The notes beneath the pieces were generated by a model, which saw only the letters and a program-made list of their open reading frames with translations, was not told the origin of the DNA and did not search any database. A program made the translations under genes and the position numbers. DNA of 64,000 bases from contig NZ_ML762922.1 in assembly GCF_009372235.1 (NCBI RefSeq), forward strand, positions 141,503 to 205,502, read 5' to 3'. Source of the DNA: Dickeya oryzae (GTDB lineage Bacteria; Pseudomonadota; Gammaproteobacteria; Enterobacterales; Enterobacteriaceae). Below are positions 53,241 through 62,503 of this stretch, one piece after another. Position 1 is the stretch's first letter. Each line of letters opens with the position of its first letter.

Positions 53241-54812
53241 ATGGTTCAATACCGACAAAAACTCCTTGCGGCTTTGTGCCTCTCGGTGCTGGGAATCACC
53301 TCTGCTCAGGCATCAGGGCAACCCGAGCCAGCGGCAGAACCGGCGAAAAACGCTGAACCGGCCAAATCGGTCGACATCCCGAAAAGCGCGGATGTGGTGG
53401 TGATTGGTGCGGGTGCCGCCGGTACTGCCGCTACCATGGCGGCCGCCGAGAAAGGCGCTAGCGTCGTGTTGCTGGAAAAACAGCCCGCCGTCGGCGGCAC
53501 CGGCAATTTCGCGGAAGGTATCTTCGCGGCCAACAGTTCGATGCAAAAACGCCAGGGTATCGTGGTCACGCCGGATATGGCCTTTAAGACCATCATGGAA
53601 TACAGCCACTGGATGGCCAACCCGTATGTGGTGCGTACCTTCGTCAACCGCTCCGCCGACACCATCGAGTGGGTGAAATCCAAAGGCATCAAGTTTGAAT
53701 ACATCGGCCCCGGCGGGCCGGGCGGGATGCTGACCTGGCACGTTATCGATGGCCCTGGCCACGGCCGCTACCTGATCAAAACCTTCCATGAGCAGTTTAA
53801 AAACATGAAGGTCACCACACTGGTGAAAACCGCCGGTAAAGACCTGGTGATGAAGGACGGCAAAATTACCGGCGTGATCGCTGAAGGCAGCGACGGTAAA
53901 CCGTTCCAGATCGACACCAAAGCGGTGATCGTCGCCACCGGTGGTTACGCCAACAACAAAGAGATGCTGCAAAAATACGTCGACATGCCCGACACCATCA
54001 TGGTCGGCAACATCGGTAAAGACGGCGACGGCATCAAAATGGCGTGGAAGGCGGGTGCCAAAGAAGAAGGCATGGGCGTAGTGCAGTCTTACCGCCCCGG
54101 TCTGCCGGAGTATGCCCCTAACTCCCAGATGTTGGCCGCCGCTCGCCAGCCGTACCTGTGGGTAGACAAAACCGGACGCCGCTTCACCGATGAGTCCATC
54201 GTTATTATTTGGCCGCACGCCGGTAACGCGCTGGCGAAAGCAGGTGGCGTCATGTACTCCGTCTTCGACGAGGAAACCCGCAAGCACGTGGTCAACGACG
54301 GTATTGATGTGCCGATCGGCGAATGGGTTATCACCAATACCAAACTGGTGAAATTTGACGACGAGTTTGCCAAAGAACTCCAGAAAAACCGGGGTTTTGT
54401 CTTCAAAAGCAACAGTATCGACGACCTGGCCAAACAAATGGCCATCGACCCGGCCGTGCTGAAACGCACCATTGAAGACAACAACCGCTATGCCACCCAG
54501 AAACGCGACGACATCTTCAACAAGAGCATGGATTATCTGCGCCCGGTGAAAACCGGCCCGTTCTATGCCGTGAAGATGATGCCAGCGGCACTCGGTACAC
54601 TCGGTGGTGTGAAAATTAACGAGAAAATGGAAGCGGTCAGCCCGAACGGCAGTGCGGTACCGGGCCTGTACGTGACCGGCAACGATGCCGCCGGTATGTA
54701 CGGCGACACCTATGATTTGCTGTTGGGCGGCGGGACGTTCGGTTTTGCCCTCAATTCAGGTCGTATGGCGGGTGAAAACGCGCTGGAGTACATCCACTTC
54801 TCTGCGAAGTAA
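53241..54812 (+). CDS. Periplasmic FAD flavoprotein, fumarate-reductase-like but lacking its active-site residues
   Basis: This 523-residue exported flavoprotein has a signal peptide (LLAALCLSVLGITSAQA), an Ala-Pro-Glu linker (27-48) and a FAD_binding_2 domain with VVVIGAGAAGTAATMAA (dinucleotide motif 56-61), LLEKQPAVGGTGNF, ATGGYANNKEML and the C-terminal LYVTGNDAAGMYGDTYDLLL. It is the catalytic partner of the FMN protein upstream. By eye, positions equal to Shewanella flavocytochrome c3 Arg402, His504 and Arg544 are not conserved: FTDESIVIIWP replaces FMNEITTRD, LGTLGGV replaces HHTMGGV, and the Arg in GANRLGG is lost. Fumarate is therefore an unlikely substrate. The true substrate is unknown. 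Confidence 0.85.
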   Translation: MVQYRQKLLAALCLSVLGITSAQASGQPEPAAEPAKNAEPAKSVDIPKSADVVVIGAGAAGTAATMAAAEKGASVVLLEKQPAVGGTGNFAEGIFAANSSMQKRQGIVVTPDMAFKTIMEYSHWMANPYVVRTFVNRSADTIEWVKSKGIKFEYIGPGGPGGMLTWHVIDGPGHGRYLIKTFHEQFKNMKVTTLVKTAGKDLVMKDGKITGVIAEGSDGKPFQIDTKAVIVATGGYANNKEMLQKYVDMPDTIMVGNIGKDGDGIKMAWKAGAKEEGMGVVQSYRPGLPEYAPNSQMLAAARQPYLWVDKTGRRFTDESIVIIWPHAGNALAKAGGVMYSVFDEETRKHVVNDGIDVPIGEWVITNTKLVKFDDEFAKELQKNRGFVFKSNSIDDLAKQMAIDPAVLKRTIEDNNRYATQKRDDIFNKSMDYLRPVKTGPFYAVKMMPAALGTLGGVKINEKMEAVSPNGSAVPGLYVTGNDAAGMYGDTYDLLLGGGTFGFALNSGRMAGENALEYIHFSAK

Positions 54813-54838
54813 TCATACAACGTCATGACAAGTGTCCC

Positions 54839-55510
54839 TCACTGCGTGGGGGGCACTCTGACGCAGCGAAACGTCAGATTCAGGCGCACCTCATCGGACA
54901 TTCCCATCGGCAACGGCCCGCGTTTTAGCGGCAAAATGGCGTGGTAACACAATCGGGACGGGCCCCCCCATACCACCACATCACCGTGCATCAACGTCAG
55001 CCGCTGGCAAGGGTCGCTGCGTTTCATGCCACCGAACAAGAACACCGCGCTCAACCCTAACGACACGGACACAATCGGCTGGCGTAAGTCCAGCTCGTCT
55101 TTGTCCTGATGTAACGACAGTTTGGCACCAACGGCGTAGCGGTTAATCAGGCAGGCATCGGGCGAAAAGTCGTGATATCCCGCCTCGCGTGCCGCAGCCT
55201 GAGACAACTGCAAGAAACAAGCGGGCATAGCAGGCCAGTGCTGACCGCTGAGCGGGTCCTGCACGCTGTAGCGGTAACCCTGCTCGTCGCTCACCCAACC
55301 CAGTGGCCCGCAATTACTCATCGCCACCGACATGATATACCCACCCGGCGTCACCAGGTGCCGAAACGGCGCTCGTTGCGTCACTGTCTTAAGAGCAGCC
55401 AGCAACGTATCGGCCTGCAGCCAGGCAAAACCGCGCAACACCACCGCACCGGGTGCCAGCGTTTCATTCCGGCGCTCCGGCGGCTCATCGGCAAACAGTT
55501 CAAAATTCAT
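54839..55510 (-). CDS. alkB: DNA oxidative demethylase AlkB
   Basis: This 223-residue Fe(II)/2-oxoglutarate dioxygenase repairs 1-methyladenine and 3-methylcytosine. The iron ligands are in LSLHQDKDE (H-x-D) and the later His of LCYHAILPLKRG, with the 2-oxoglutarate Arg in VRLNLTFR. PGGYIMSVAMSNCGPLGWVSD and CLINRYAVGAKL match E. coli AlkB (216 residues). The frame begins with TTG at 55516, but the ATG at 55510 gives the family start. It is divergent from an AlkA-type glycosylase gene, with 97 bp between the starts, forming an alkylation-repair pair. Confidence 0.94.
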   Translation of the reverse strand: MNFELFADEPPERRNETLAPGAVVLRGFAWLQADTLLAALKTVTQRAPFRHLVTPGGYIMSVAMSNCGPLGWVSDEQGYRYSVQDPLSGQHWPAMPACFLQLSQAAAREAGYHDFSPDACLINRYAVGAKLSLHQDKDELDLRQPIVSVSLGLSAVFLFGGMKRSDPCQRLTLMHGDVVVWGGPSRLCYHAILPLKRGPLPMGMSDEVRLNLTFRCVRVPPTQ

Positions 55511-55607
55511 GCGCAAACCTGTTCAAATAACCAGTATAATTGAGTATATCTCTCTTAGCGGAACATTGCCTGCTGAAATACATCGCCAACCATAAGGATG
55601 CCACCCG

Positions 55608-56294
55608 ATGACGCCATCACCCCTCCCGTTCGACGAACCTCAGGCTCTTGCCCATTTGTCCGCCATTGATGTGCACTGGGCGCGCTTGATAGACGGCGTC
55701 GGTCATATCCGCTTTGAAAGCCGACCGGCAAGGGAACCTTACGAGGCGCTAATCCGGGCGGTCTCCAGCCAGCAACTCAGTAACCGTGCCGCCGCCGCGA
55801 TCATCGGCAAGCTACAGCAACGTTTTGATGTGGGAGACGGCGGTTTTCCCTCCGCTGAACAACTGGTGGCATGCGAACCCGAGGTGTTACGCCAGTGCGG
55901 TTTTTCCGCCCGTAAAATCGACACGGTAAAAGGCATTGCGCAGGGCGTACTGAGCGGATTGGTACCCGCCAGAACGGCAGCCGAACATCTGGATGACGAC
56001 ACGCTGATCGAGCGCCTTTGCACTTTGAAAGGCATCGGCCGCTGGACAGTAGAAATGCTGTTGATCTCCACACTGGAGCGGATGGATATCATGCCGGTGG
56101 ACGATCTCGGCATCAAACAGGGGTTTCGTTACCTGTATCGCCTGCCACAAGACCCCACGCGCAAAGCGATGCTGGAGATGAGCGAGCCTTGTCGCCCCTA
56201 TCGCACACTGGCAGCCTGGTATCTGTGGCGTATTCCTCACATGCCGGATTACGCCGAATACCGGGCGTCACTGCGTCAATCGACCGACGAATGA
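55608..56294 (+). CDS. AlkA-type DNA-3-methyladenine glycosylase (HhH-GPD)
   Basis: This 228-residue helix-hairpin-helix glycosylase has PYEALIRAVSSQQLSNRAAAAI near the N-terminus, the HhH motif LCTLKGIGRWTVEMLLI and the catalytic Asp in DIMPVDDLGIKQGF. It lacks the extra N-terminal domain of E. coli AlkA, as do the Mag1 and AlkA-II types. It removes alkylated purines such as 3-methyladenine. It is divergent from alkB, and with the Ada-like protein at 9.8 kb the window encodes three different alkylation-repair activities. Confidence 0.88.
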   Translation: MTPSPLPFDEPQALAHLSAIDVHWARLIDGVGHIRFESRPAREPYEALIRAVSSQQLSNRAAAAIIGKLQQRFDVGDGGFPSAEQLVACEPEVLRQCGFSARKIDTVKGIAQGVLSGLVPARTAAEHLDDDTLIERLCTLKGIGRWTVEMLLISTLERMDIMPVDDLGIKQGFRYLYRLPQDPTRKAMLEMSEPCRPYRTLAAWYLWRIPHMPDYAEYRASLRQSTDE

Positions 56295-56328
56295 AAACAA
56301 GCACGAGGCAGGAGTGTGAGGCAAGCCC

Positions 56329-56817
56329 TCACTCTCCTGCCTCGGGTGCTGACTGGCGTCCCTGTACCGCTGGGGTTAGCAGACGCTCACGCAGCAGGTC
56401 GTACAGCCAGTTGTAGGCCATGGTGTACGGCAGGAAAAACAGGAAGAAGCCGATCTCCACCATCAGTGCCTGCCACAACGTAATATTCAGCATCCAGGCA
56501 GCCAGCGGCAAACCAAACAGGATAAAACCACCTTCAAAGCCCAGCGCGTGCCCTGCGCGCACCCATACGCCACGCCTCACGCGGCTGACCGGCCACAGGC
56601 GATCAAACACGCTGTTGTACACCACGTTCCAGACCATTGCCACGCTGGATAGCATGATGGAGAGCACCCCGACCTGTAGGATGGAGCGCTCCAGTACCCA
56701 TGCCCCTATCGGCGCGCAAATCAATAACGCCATCACTTCAAAACCCACGGCATGCACTATCCGTTCACGCCAGGATTTTGACGGATGATGTCCTGTTTGC
56801 TGAATATTCTGTTGCAT
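56329..56817 (-). CDS. PACE-family multidrug/biocide efflux transporter
   Basis: This 162-residue membrane protein has four spans built from two bacterial transmembrane pair (BTP) domains: RIVHAVGFEVMALLICAPIGAW, then MLSSVAMVWNVVYNSVFDRLWP, and the repeat LGFEGGFILFGLPLAAW with LFFLPYTMAYNWLYD. The conserved Glu in the first span (FEVMAL) is the proton-coupling residue in AceI-type pumps. GGGGGAA precedes the start. It is divergent from a LysR regulator, the usual arrangement for PACE genes. Chlorhexidine or polyamines are family substrates. Confidence 0.9.
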   Translation of the reverse strand: MQQNIQQTGHHPSKSWRERIVHAVGFEVMALLICAPIGAWVLERSILQVGVLSIMLSSVAMVWNVVYNSVFDRLWPVSRVRRGVWVRAGHALGFEGGFILFGLPLAAWMLNITLWQALMVEIGFFLFFLPYTMAYNWLYDLLRERLLTPAVQGRQSAPEAGE

Positions 56818-56923
56818 AAATTCCCCCTACTGATCGCGCGGTGGCGCTGACGGATTGCTATTTTCATCGAAATAACCAATAGTGATAAATTAGAATCCAT
56901 CTAAAAAATCGATAGAGGCAGCA

Positions 56924-57790
56924 ATGCGTTATTCTCCTGAATCATTGCTGGCGTTCGTCGCTACCGTGAATACCGGTTCGTTTTCCGCCGCGGCACGCCA
57001 CCTGCAAAAAAGCCAGTCCACCGTCAGTACGGCGGTGGCGAATCTGGAAGCCGACCTGGGATTGCAGCTGTTCGACAGACGTGGTCATCAGCCAGTGCTG
57101 ACGGATGAAGGACGTAAGGTGCTCAGTCATGTGAAAGCGATTCTGGCCGCCAGCGAAGCGCTGGATGAACTGTCAATCCGGCTGGCAGATAAAGTCGAGC
57201 CACGGCTCACCTTCGTGTTATCGGACACCTGGCAGTGCCGTTACTATCACCCGATACTGCAACGCTTCGCCGTGCGGTTTCCCGACGTGGAATTCGAATG
57301 CCTGATTGCGGAAGACGAAGACGTGGTGGATCTGCTGCAATCTCAGCGCGCCCATGTTGGCGTGTTACAGGCGCAGGCACATTATCCTATCGACATTGCG
57401 GTATCCCGGTTGCAGGTGAAAACCGAAATGGCGGTGTATGTCGCCCGCACGCATCCGCTGGCGCAGCAGACCCAGGTAACGCAGGAACAACTCGCTACGG
57501 TGCGTCAGTTATGTTTGCATACATATAGCCAGCGAGAGCGCCCACAAACGGAAAGCGCCAGTTGGTCAACGCCGTCGTACCTGATGCTGTTGGAGATGGC
57601 GCAACAAGGATTTGGCTGGAGCACCCTGCCGCGCTGGCTGGTCAAGGAATACGCGCAGAATCAGTTGGTGGAACTATCGCTGCCAGGCTGGCCGCGGCAG
57701 ATTGAAGTGGATATCGCCTGGTCCCGCCCCTCGCCCCCCGGTCCGGCGGGATTATGGCTCATCGATACCTTGCTCGAACAGCGCGAATAA
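56924..57790 (+). CDS. LysR-family regulator of the PACE gene
   Basis: This 288-residue LysR regulator has the HTH ATVNTGSFSAAARHLQKSQS followed by TVSTAVANLEADLGLQLFDR, and an effector domain (LTFVLSDTWQCRYYHPILQRF, DEDVVDLLQSQRAHVGVL). It is divergent from the PACE transporter, with 106 bp between the starts, and probably activates it, by analogy with AceR and AceI. AGAGG precedes the start. Confidence 0.88.
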   Translation: MRYSPESLLAFVATVNTGSFSAAARHLQKSQSTVSTAVANLEADLGLQLFDRRGHQPVLTDEGRKVLSHVKAILAASEALDELSIRLADKVEPRLTFVLSDTWQCRYYHPILQRFAVRFPDVEFECLIAEDEDVVDLLQSQRAHVGVLQAQAHYPIDIAVSRLQVKTEMAVYVARTHPLAQQTQVTQEQLATVRQLCLHTYSQRERPQTESASWSTPSYLMLLEMAQQGFGWSTLPRWLVKEYAQNQLVELSLPGWPRQIEVDIAWSRPSPPGPAGLWLIDTLLEQRE

Positions 57791-58206
57791 TAAAATCAAG
57801 GTACTGGCAAGGTGATGTGTACCCTTATTTATTCAATGGGTATTCATCACCCCGGCACATCGCACTTAATTAATTTAAATAAATGACTTAATATGACATC
57901 CGTAACGTCACGATTATCAATATCAACATTCTGTTTCTGTCTGCGATATATTTTCGACGAAAACATGACGAAGATAAAAATAATGTGACTTGTCAGCGTG
58001 GTACTCCCCGCCATAAAGCCATAGTATGTGAGGTGGTATCCCTCAATAGGCGCACAACTGGCGCAAGTTAAGGAATATCAACCACGTTTATTGCTTTTGT
58101 CGTCGTGCCAAAGACGACGGACACAACAATAAGACCGGCACAAAAGCCTTAGGCGGAAATAAGACCCGATAAATCACTCAATTATGCGGCTGCAAGTGAG
58201 AAGAAA
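57791..58206. other. Upstream region of fumA
   Basis: A 416-bp gene-free stretch, AT-rich up to about 57990. A hairpin GTCGTC/GACGAC occurs around 58097-58118 in the probable fumA leader. I could not place a promoter, FNR or CRP site with confidence. Confidence 0.4.
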
Positions 58207-59850
58207 ATGTCGAATAAACCGTTTTATTACCAAGATCCGTTTCCATTAGCGAAAGATAAAACCGAATACCGTTTGATCAGCAGCGACTTTGTTTCCGTTA
58301 GCCAGTTTGAAGGCCAGGATATTCTTAAAGTTGACCCGCAGGGGCTGACCTTGCTGGCACAGCAGGCATTCCACGACGCCTCTTTCCTGCTGCGTCCTTC
58401 CCACCAGCAGCAGGTCGCCGATATTCTGCACGACCCGGAGGCCAGCGAAAACGACCGTTATGTCGCCTTGCAGTTCCTGCGTAACTCCGAAATCGCCGCC
58501 AAAGGCATCCTGCCGACCTGTCAGGATACCGGTACTGCTATTATCGTCGGCAAAAAAGGCCAGCGTGTGTGGACCAACGGCAACGACGCTGAAGCACTGT
58601 CGCGCGGGGTATACAACACCTTTATCGAAGACAACCTGCGCTACTCCCAGAATGCGGCGCTGGATATGTACAAAGAGGTCAACACCGGCACCAACCTGCC
58701 AGCACAGATAGACCTCTACAGCACGGAAGGTGATGAGTATAAATTCCTGTTCGTCACCAAAGGCGGCGGTTCCGCCAACAAAACCTATCTGTATCAGGAA
58801 ACCAAAGCGCTGCTGGCACCGGGTAAACTGAAAAACTATCTGGTGGAAAAAATGCGTACGCTGGGTACCGCGGCTTGCCCGCCGTACCACATTGCCTTTG
58901 TCATCGGCGGCACCTCTGCGGAAACCAACCTGAAAACCGTGAAACTGGCCTCCACCCGCTACTACGATGAATTACCGACCGAGGGTAACGAACACGGTCA
59001 GGCGTTCCGCGATGTAGCACTGGAGCAGGAACTGCTGGAAGAAGCCCGTAATCTGGGGCTCGGTGCCCAGTTCGGCGGCAAATACTTCGCGCACGATGTG
59101 CGGGTGATCCGTCTGCCGCGTCACGGTGCATCCTGCCCGGTGGGGATGGGCGTGTCCTGCTCGGCGGACCGTAACATCAAAGCCAAAATCAACCGTCAGG
59201 GTATCTGGCTGGAACAGCTGGAAACCAACCCCGGTAAATACATTCCGGAACACCTGCGTCAGGCTGGCGAAGGTGAAGTGGTGCGTATCGATCTGAACCG
59301 CCCGATGGCAGATATCCTCAAAACGCTGTCGCAATACCCGGTTTCCACTCGCCTGTCGCTGAACGGCACCATCATCGTGGCGCGCGACATTGCGCACGCC
59401 AAGCTGAAGGAACTGCTGGACAACGGCGGTGAACTGCCGCAATACGTGAAAGATCACCCGATCTACTACGCAGGCCCGGCCAAGACGCCAGAAGGCTACG
59501 CGTCTGGTTCACTCGGCCCGACGACCGCTGGCCGTATGGACTCTTACGTTGATTTGCTGCAATCCCACGGCGGCAGCATGATCATGCTGGCCAAAGGCAA
59601 CCGCAGCCAGCAGGTCACCGACGCGTGTCATAAACACGGTGGCTTCTATCTCGGCAGCATCGGTGGCCCGGCCGCGATTCTGGCGCAGAACAGCATCAAG
59701 AGTCTGGAGTGTGTGGAATACCCGGAACTGGGTATGGAAGCTATCTGGAAAATCGAAGTGGAAGACTTCCCGGCCTTCATTCTGGTGGATGACAAGGGCA
59801 ACGACTTCTTCCAGGTGATCCAATCACAGAAATGCACCCGCTGCGGCTAA
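58207..59850 (+). CDS. fumA: Class I fumarate hydratase FumA
   Basis: This 547-residue 4Fe-4S fumarase of the class I homodimeric type interconverts fumarate and malate. The cluster-binding cysteines are in [33 protein letters not shown] and a third Cys in [33 protein letters not shown] and the C-terminus [14 protein letters not shown] match E. coli FumA/FumB (548 residues). It is oxygen-sensitive and cytoplasmic. It is monocistronic and closed by a strong terminator. Confidence 0.95.
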   Translation: MSNKPFYYQDPFPLAKDKTEYRLISSDFVSVSQFEGQDILKVDPQGLTLLAQQAFHDASFLLRPSHQQQVADILHDPEASENDRYVALQFLRNSEIAAKGILPTCQDTGTAIIVGKKGQRVWTNGNDAEALSRGVYNTFIEDNLRYSQNAALDMYKEVNTGTNLPAQIDLYSTEGDEYKFLFVTKGGGSANKTYLYQETKALLAPGKLKNYLVEKMRTLGTAACPPYHIAFVIGGTSAETNLKTVKLASTRYYDELPTEGNEHGQAFRDVALEQELLEEARNLGLGAQFGGKYFAHDVRVIRLPRHGASCPVGMGVSCSADRNIKAKINRQGIWLEQLETNPGKYIPEHLRQAGEGEVVRIDLNRPMADILKTLSQYPVSTRLSLNGTIIVARDIAHAKLKELLDNGGELPQYVKDHPIYYAGPAKTPEGYASGSLGPTTAGRMDSYVDLLQSHGGSMIMLAKGNRSQQVTDACHKHGGFYLGSIGGPAAILAQNSIKSLECVEYPELGMEAIWKIEVEDFPAFILVDDKGNDFFQVIQSQKCTRCG

Positions 59851-59876
59851 GGCAGCCGCTCATCAGATATTGAACA

Positions 59877-59907
59877 CAGGGATGGCACACGCCATCCCTG
59901 CTTTTAT
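59877..59907 (+). terminator. Rho-independent terminator of fumA
   Basis: CAGGGATGGC, ACAC and GCCATCCCTG form a perfect 10-bp stem followed by CTTTTATC, 27 bp after the stop codon. Confidence 0.88.
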
Positions 59908-60037
59908 CAGGCGGTTTCACCTGCCCCTTGCTGCATAGTGACAGCCTGTTCAATTTAATGCATTATAAATACAACTTATAGATATCAGGTAAAACAAGGC
60001 ATAGAATGGCGTCAGAATGCGAATCAGCGAGGCCACT

Positions 60038-60928
60038 ATGCACAAAGCACCACCTATTCACGAAGCACAACACTTGATGTGTTATAAACAGATGCCAATA
60101 TGGAACAGCAGTACGCTGCCAGCAACGTTCCAGGAAAAACACAACACCAAAGAAGGCACCTGGGCAAAACTGGAAATACTGCAGGGCGAACTGACGTTCG
60201 AACTGTTGACGGAACAAGGAGAAGTCACAGAACGCTTGCAGTTTTCACCGCAGCAGCAACCGCCTTATATTGAACCACAACGCTGGCACCGCATTGCCGC
60301 GTTTTCCGACAACATGCAATGCCAGCTCAGTTTTTATTGCACGGCGGAAGATTACTACCACAAAAAATATGAGCTGACGCGCACCCACTCGGAAGTTGTC
60401 AACGCGATGCGTTATATCCAGCCAGGAAAAGCGCTGGACCTGGGCTGTGGCGGCGGACGTAACGCACTCTACCTGAACCTGAAACGCTTTGAGGTCACAG
60501 CCTGCGACAAGAACGCCATGAGCATTGATAAGCTCAACCAGATAATCGCGGATGAGTCACTCAGCGGGATCGACGCATTTGTCCACGACCTCAATCAGGC
60601 TGATATTCGTCATCAGTACGATTTCATCCTGTCGACGGTGGTATTCATGTTTCTGGACCGTTCCTGCGTCCCGGCGATTATCAGCGACATGCAGGAACAC
60701 ACGGTTGCCGGTGGCTATAACCTGATTGTCGCGGCCATGTCCACCGACGACTTCCCCTGCCCACTGCCGTTCTCGTTCACTTTCGGGCACAACGAATTGC
60801 ACGACTATTATCGTGACTGGGAGAGAGTGAAATACAACGAGGATGTGGGGGAACTGCACAAAACCGACGCCGACGGCAACCGCATCAAGCTGCGCTTTGC
60901 CACGCTGCTAGCCCGCAAACCAGCCTGA
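60038..60928 (+). CDS. tehB: TehB-like SAM-dependent methyltransferase with N-terminal DUF1971 domain
   Basis: This 296-residue protein consists of an N-terminal cupin-like DUF1971 domain (about 1-95; [34 protein letters not shown]) and a C-terminal methyltransferase (SAM motif [20 protein letters not shown], then [24 protein letters not shown]). This two-domain form is common in TehB proteins, which detoxify tellurite and related compounds by methylation. The frame extends to 60017, but GAGG before 60038 and the sequence MHKAPPIHE set the start. No tehA gene is adjacent. Confidence 0.88.
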   Translation: MHKAPPIHEAQHLMCYKQMPIWNSSTLPATFQEKHNTKEGTWAKLEILQGELTFELLTEQGEVTERLQFSPQQQPPYIEPQRWHRIAAFSDNMQCQLSFYCTAEDYYHKKYELTRTHSEVVNAMRYIQPGKALDLGCGGGRNALYLNLKRFEVTACDKNAMSIDKLNQIIADESLSGIDAFVHDLNQADIRHQYDFILSTVVFMFLDRSCVPAIISDMQEHTVAGGYNLIVAAMSTDDFPCPLPFSFTFGHNELHDYYRDWERVKYNEDVGELHKTDADGNRIKLRFATLLARKPA

Positions 60929-60952
60929 ACCCGGCATCTGAAAGATGCCTGC

Positions 60953-61016
60953 GCCTGAAAAAGGCTATGCCTGAAAAAACATCTACCTGAAAAAATACAT
61001 ACCTGAAAAACAGGGC
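60953..61016. repeat. 16-bp imperfect tandem repeat, four units, after tehB
   Basis: GCCTGAAAAAGGCTAT, GCCTGAAAAAACATCT, ACCTGAAAAAATACAT and ACCTGAAAAACAGGGC follow each other with exact 16-bp period. The last unit runs into the terminator stem. A small hairpin (GGCATC, TGAAA, GATGCC) precedes the array at 60933-60949. Confidence 0.9.
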
Positions 61017-61036
61017 CGGAAAACCGGCCCTGTTTT
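61007..61036. terminator. Bidirectional terminator between tehB and ribB
   Basis: AAAACAGGGCCGG, AAAA and CCGGCCCTGTTTT form a 13-bp perfect stem with T-tracts on both strands, placed between the convergent genes, 79 bp after tehB and 27 bp after ribB. Confidence 0.9.
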
Positions 61037-61062
61037 AAAGACGTGATAGTGTCTGGCAACAA

Positions 61063-61716
61063 TCAGCTGGCTTTACGTTCCGCCGCCTGACGGTAAGCCA
61101 CCAGATCTTCGATAGTCAGCACCGGCATATTGTGCTGTTTTGCGAAGGTGATCACTTCCGGCGCATGCGCCATGGAACCATCGTCATTGGTCAGTTCGCA
61201 CAGCACGCCGAACGGTTTAAACCCAGCCAGACGCATTAAATCCACCGTGGCTTCAGTATGACCACCACGCGCCAGCACGCCGCCCGGCTGCGCACGCAGC
61301 GGAAACACATGGCCTGGGCGATTCAGATCGCTCGCACGGGCATCATCGGCAATCGCGGTACGAATGGTTGTCAGGCGATCGGCGGCAGAGACCCCGGTAG
61401 TGACGCCTTCAGCCGCTTCGATAGTCACGGTGAACGCGGTCTGATAATGGCTGGAATTGTTTTCCACCATCATCGGCAGTTCCAGCTTCTGACGGCGTTC
61501 TTCAGTAATACACAGGCATACGATACCGCTACCGTGACGAATGGTCAGCGCCATTTGCTCAACGGTCATGGTTTCGGCGGGGAAAATCATATCACCTTCA
61601 TTTTCCCTGTCTTCATCATCCAACACCATGACGCCACGGCCTTGACGCAACGCATCCAGCGCACGTTCAACGCGTTCGACAGATGTACCGAATTCGGAAA
61701 GTAAAGTCTGATTCAT
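61063..61716 (-). CDS. ribB: 3,4-dihydroxy-2-butanone-4-phosphate synthase RibB
   Basis: This 217-residue enzyme converts ribulose 5-phosphate to dihydroxybutanone phosphate and formate in riboflavin synthesis. Motifs include the acidic [40 protein letters not shown], the catalytic [18 protein letters not shown] and [16 protein letters not shown]. The length equals E. coli RibB. GAGG lies upstream of the ATG. A long leader on the same strand carries an FMN riboswitch. Confidence 0.96.
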   Translation of the reverse strand: MNQTLLSEFGTSVERVERALDALRQGRGVMVLDDEDRENEGDMIFPAETMTVEQMALTIRHGSGIVCLCITEERRQKLELPMMVENNSSHYQTAFTVTIEAAEGVTTGVSAADRLTTIRTAIADDARASDLNRPGHVFPLRAQPGGVLARGGHTEATVDLMRLAGFKPFGVLCELTNDDGSMAHAPEVITFAKQHNMPVLTIEDLVAYRQAAERKAS

Positions 61717-61796
61717 GGTAAAAAAACCTCATTGTTAGTATGGATTACCAGAATCAGGGCGAACTTGAGGAGTCGTTTTTGCACTGAGCAAACAGA

Positions 61797-61836
61797 CAAA
61801 AACGCAAAAAATAACGCGGGCAGGCGCTAGCCTGTC
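61797..61836 (-). terminator. Probable expression-platform terminator of the ribB leader
   Basis: On the minus strand CAGGC, TAGC and GCCTG are followed by CCCGCGTTATTTTTTGCG and TTTTT. It lies between the FMN aptamer and ribB, as expected for a riboswitch that ends transcription when FMN is bound. Control at translation is also possible in enterobacteria. Confidence 0.5.
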
Positions 61837-61842
61837 AGAAAC

Positions 61843-62003
61843 CGTTACTCTCTCCCATCCGGACTATAACCGTCGGCCCCGGAATTACACCGGATCTGCT
61901 GACCTCAAACCATGCAGTTTGAGCGCTCGCGGGCTTCCAGTTGACCTTAAGGCCACACACTGGTTTACCGCCGGTGGGGAATTACACCCCGCCCTGAGAA
62001 TAA
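61843..62003 (-). ncRNA. FMN riboswitch (RFN element) controlling ribB
   Basis: Reading the minus strand, the aptamer opens with TTATTCTCAGGGCGGGGTG, continues with AATTCCCCACCGGCGGTAAA and closes with TAGTCCGGATGGGAGAGAGT. These are the conserved blocks of the RFN element, in order, over about 160 nt. The expression platform and the ribB start follow 127 nt later. FMN binding lowers ribB expression in this class. Confidence 0.95.
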
Positions 62004-62165
62004 GCAGGGTTACTATAGCGCTAACCGAAGGGAGGGGCAATCACTAACCCCGCTTATGGATCGCAAAATTTATCGAATGAAAATGACTTTTTGTTTATAC
62101 CGTGCGGGTCAGGCATTACACTTGATGTATATCCACCCTTTCGTCAAACAGTTCAGGAAAGTGTC

Positions 62166-62453
62166 ATGATTGACCCGAAGAAATTAGAGCAGATTGCCCG
62201 TCAGGTGCAGGAATCCATGCCAAAAGGCATCCGGGAATTTGGCGAAGACATGGAGAAGAAAACCCGTCAGATCTTACAATCGCAGTTAGGCAAACTGGAT
62301 GTAGTCAGCCGTGAAGAATTCGACTTACAAACCCAGGTATTGCTGCGTACTCGCGAAAAACTGGCGCTGTTGGAACAGCGGATGAGCGAGCTGGAAACGA
62401 AAGTCGCAGGCCGCGAAACAACGGAACAACAACCGCCTGCCGACGCTCAGTAA
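62166..62453 (+). CDS. ubiK: Ubiquinone biosynthesis accessory factor UbiK (YqiC)
   Basis: This 95-residue protein is almost identical in pattern to E. coli YqiC/Ubi[40 protein letters not shown], a [20 protein letters not shown] segment and a C-terminal coiled coil ([15 protein letters not shown]). UbiK helps organise aerobic ubiquinone synthesis with UbiJ. The frame extends to 62091, but the family start is 62166. It is next to ribB, as in other enterobacteria. Confidence 0.94.
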   Translation: MIDPKKLEQIARQVQESMPKGIREFGEDMEKKTRQILQSQLGKLDVVSREEFDLQTQVLLRTREKLALLEQRMSELETKVAGRETTEQQPPADAQ

Positions 62454-62471
62454 CGCGGCGGTCCGCACATG

Positions 62472-62503
62472 CCAGACGGGGCCTGCGCCCCTGTCTGGTT
62501 TTA
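62472..62503 (+). terminator. Rho-independent terminator of ubiK
   Basis: CCAGAC-GGGGC, CTGC and GCCCC-T-GTCTGG, with one bulged T, are followed by TTTTA. It lies 19 bp after the ubiK stop and touches the stop codon of the convergent yjeH gene. Confidence 0.85.

Noticed and set aside
53313..54437. 374-codon open frame antisense to the FAD flavoprotein gene
   Set aside because: Long antisense frames are expected opposite GC-rich coding DNA. The sense frame has a signal peptide and clear FAD motifs, and the antisense product resembles nothing.
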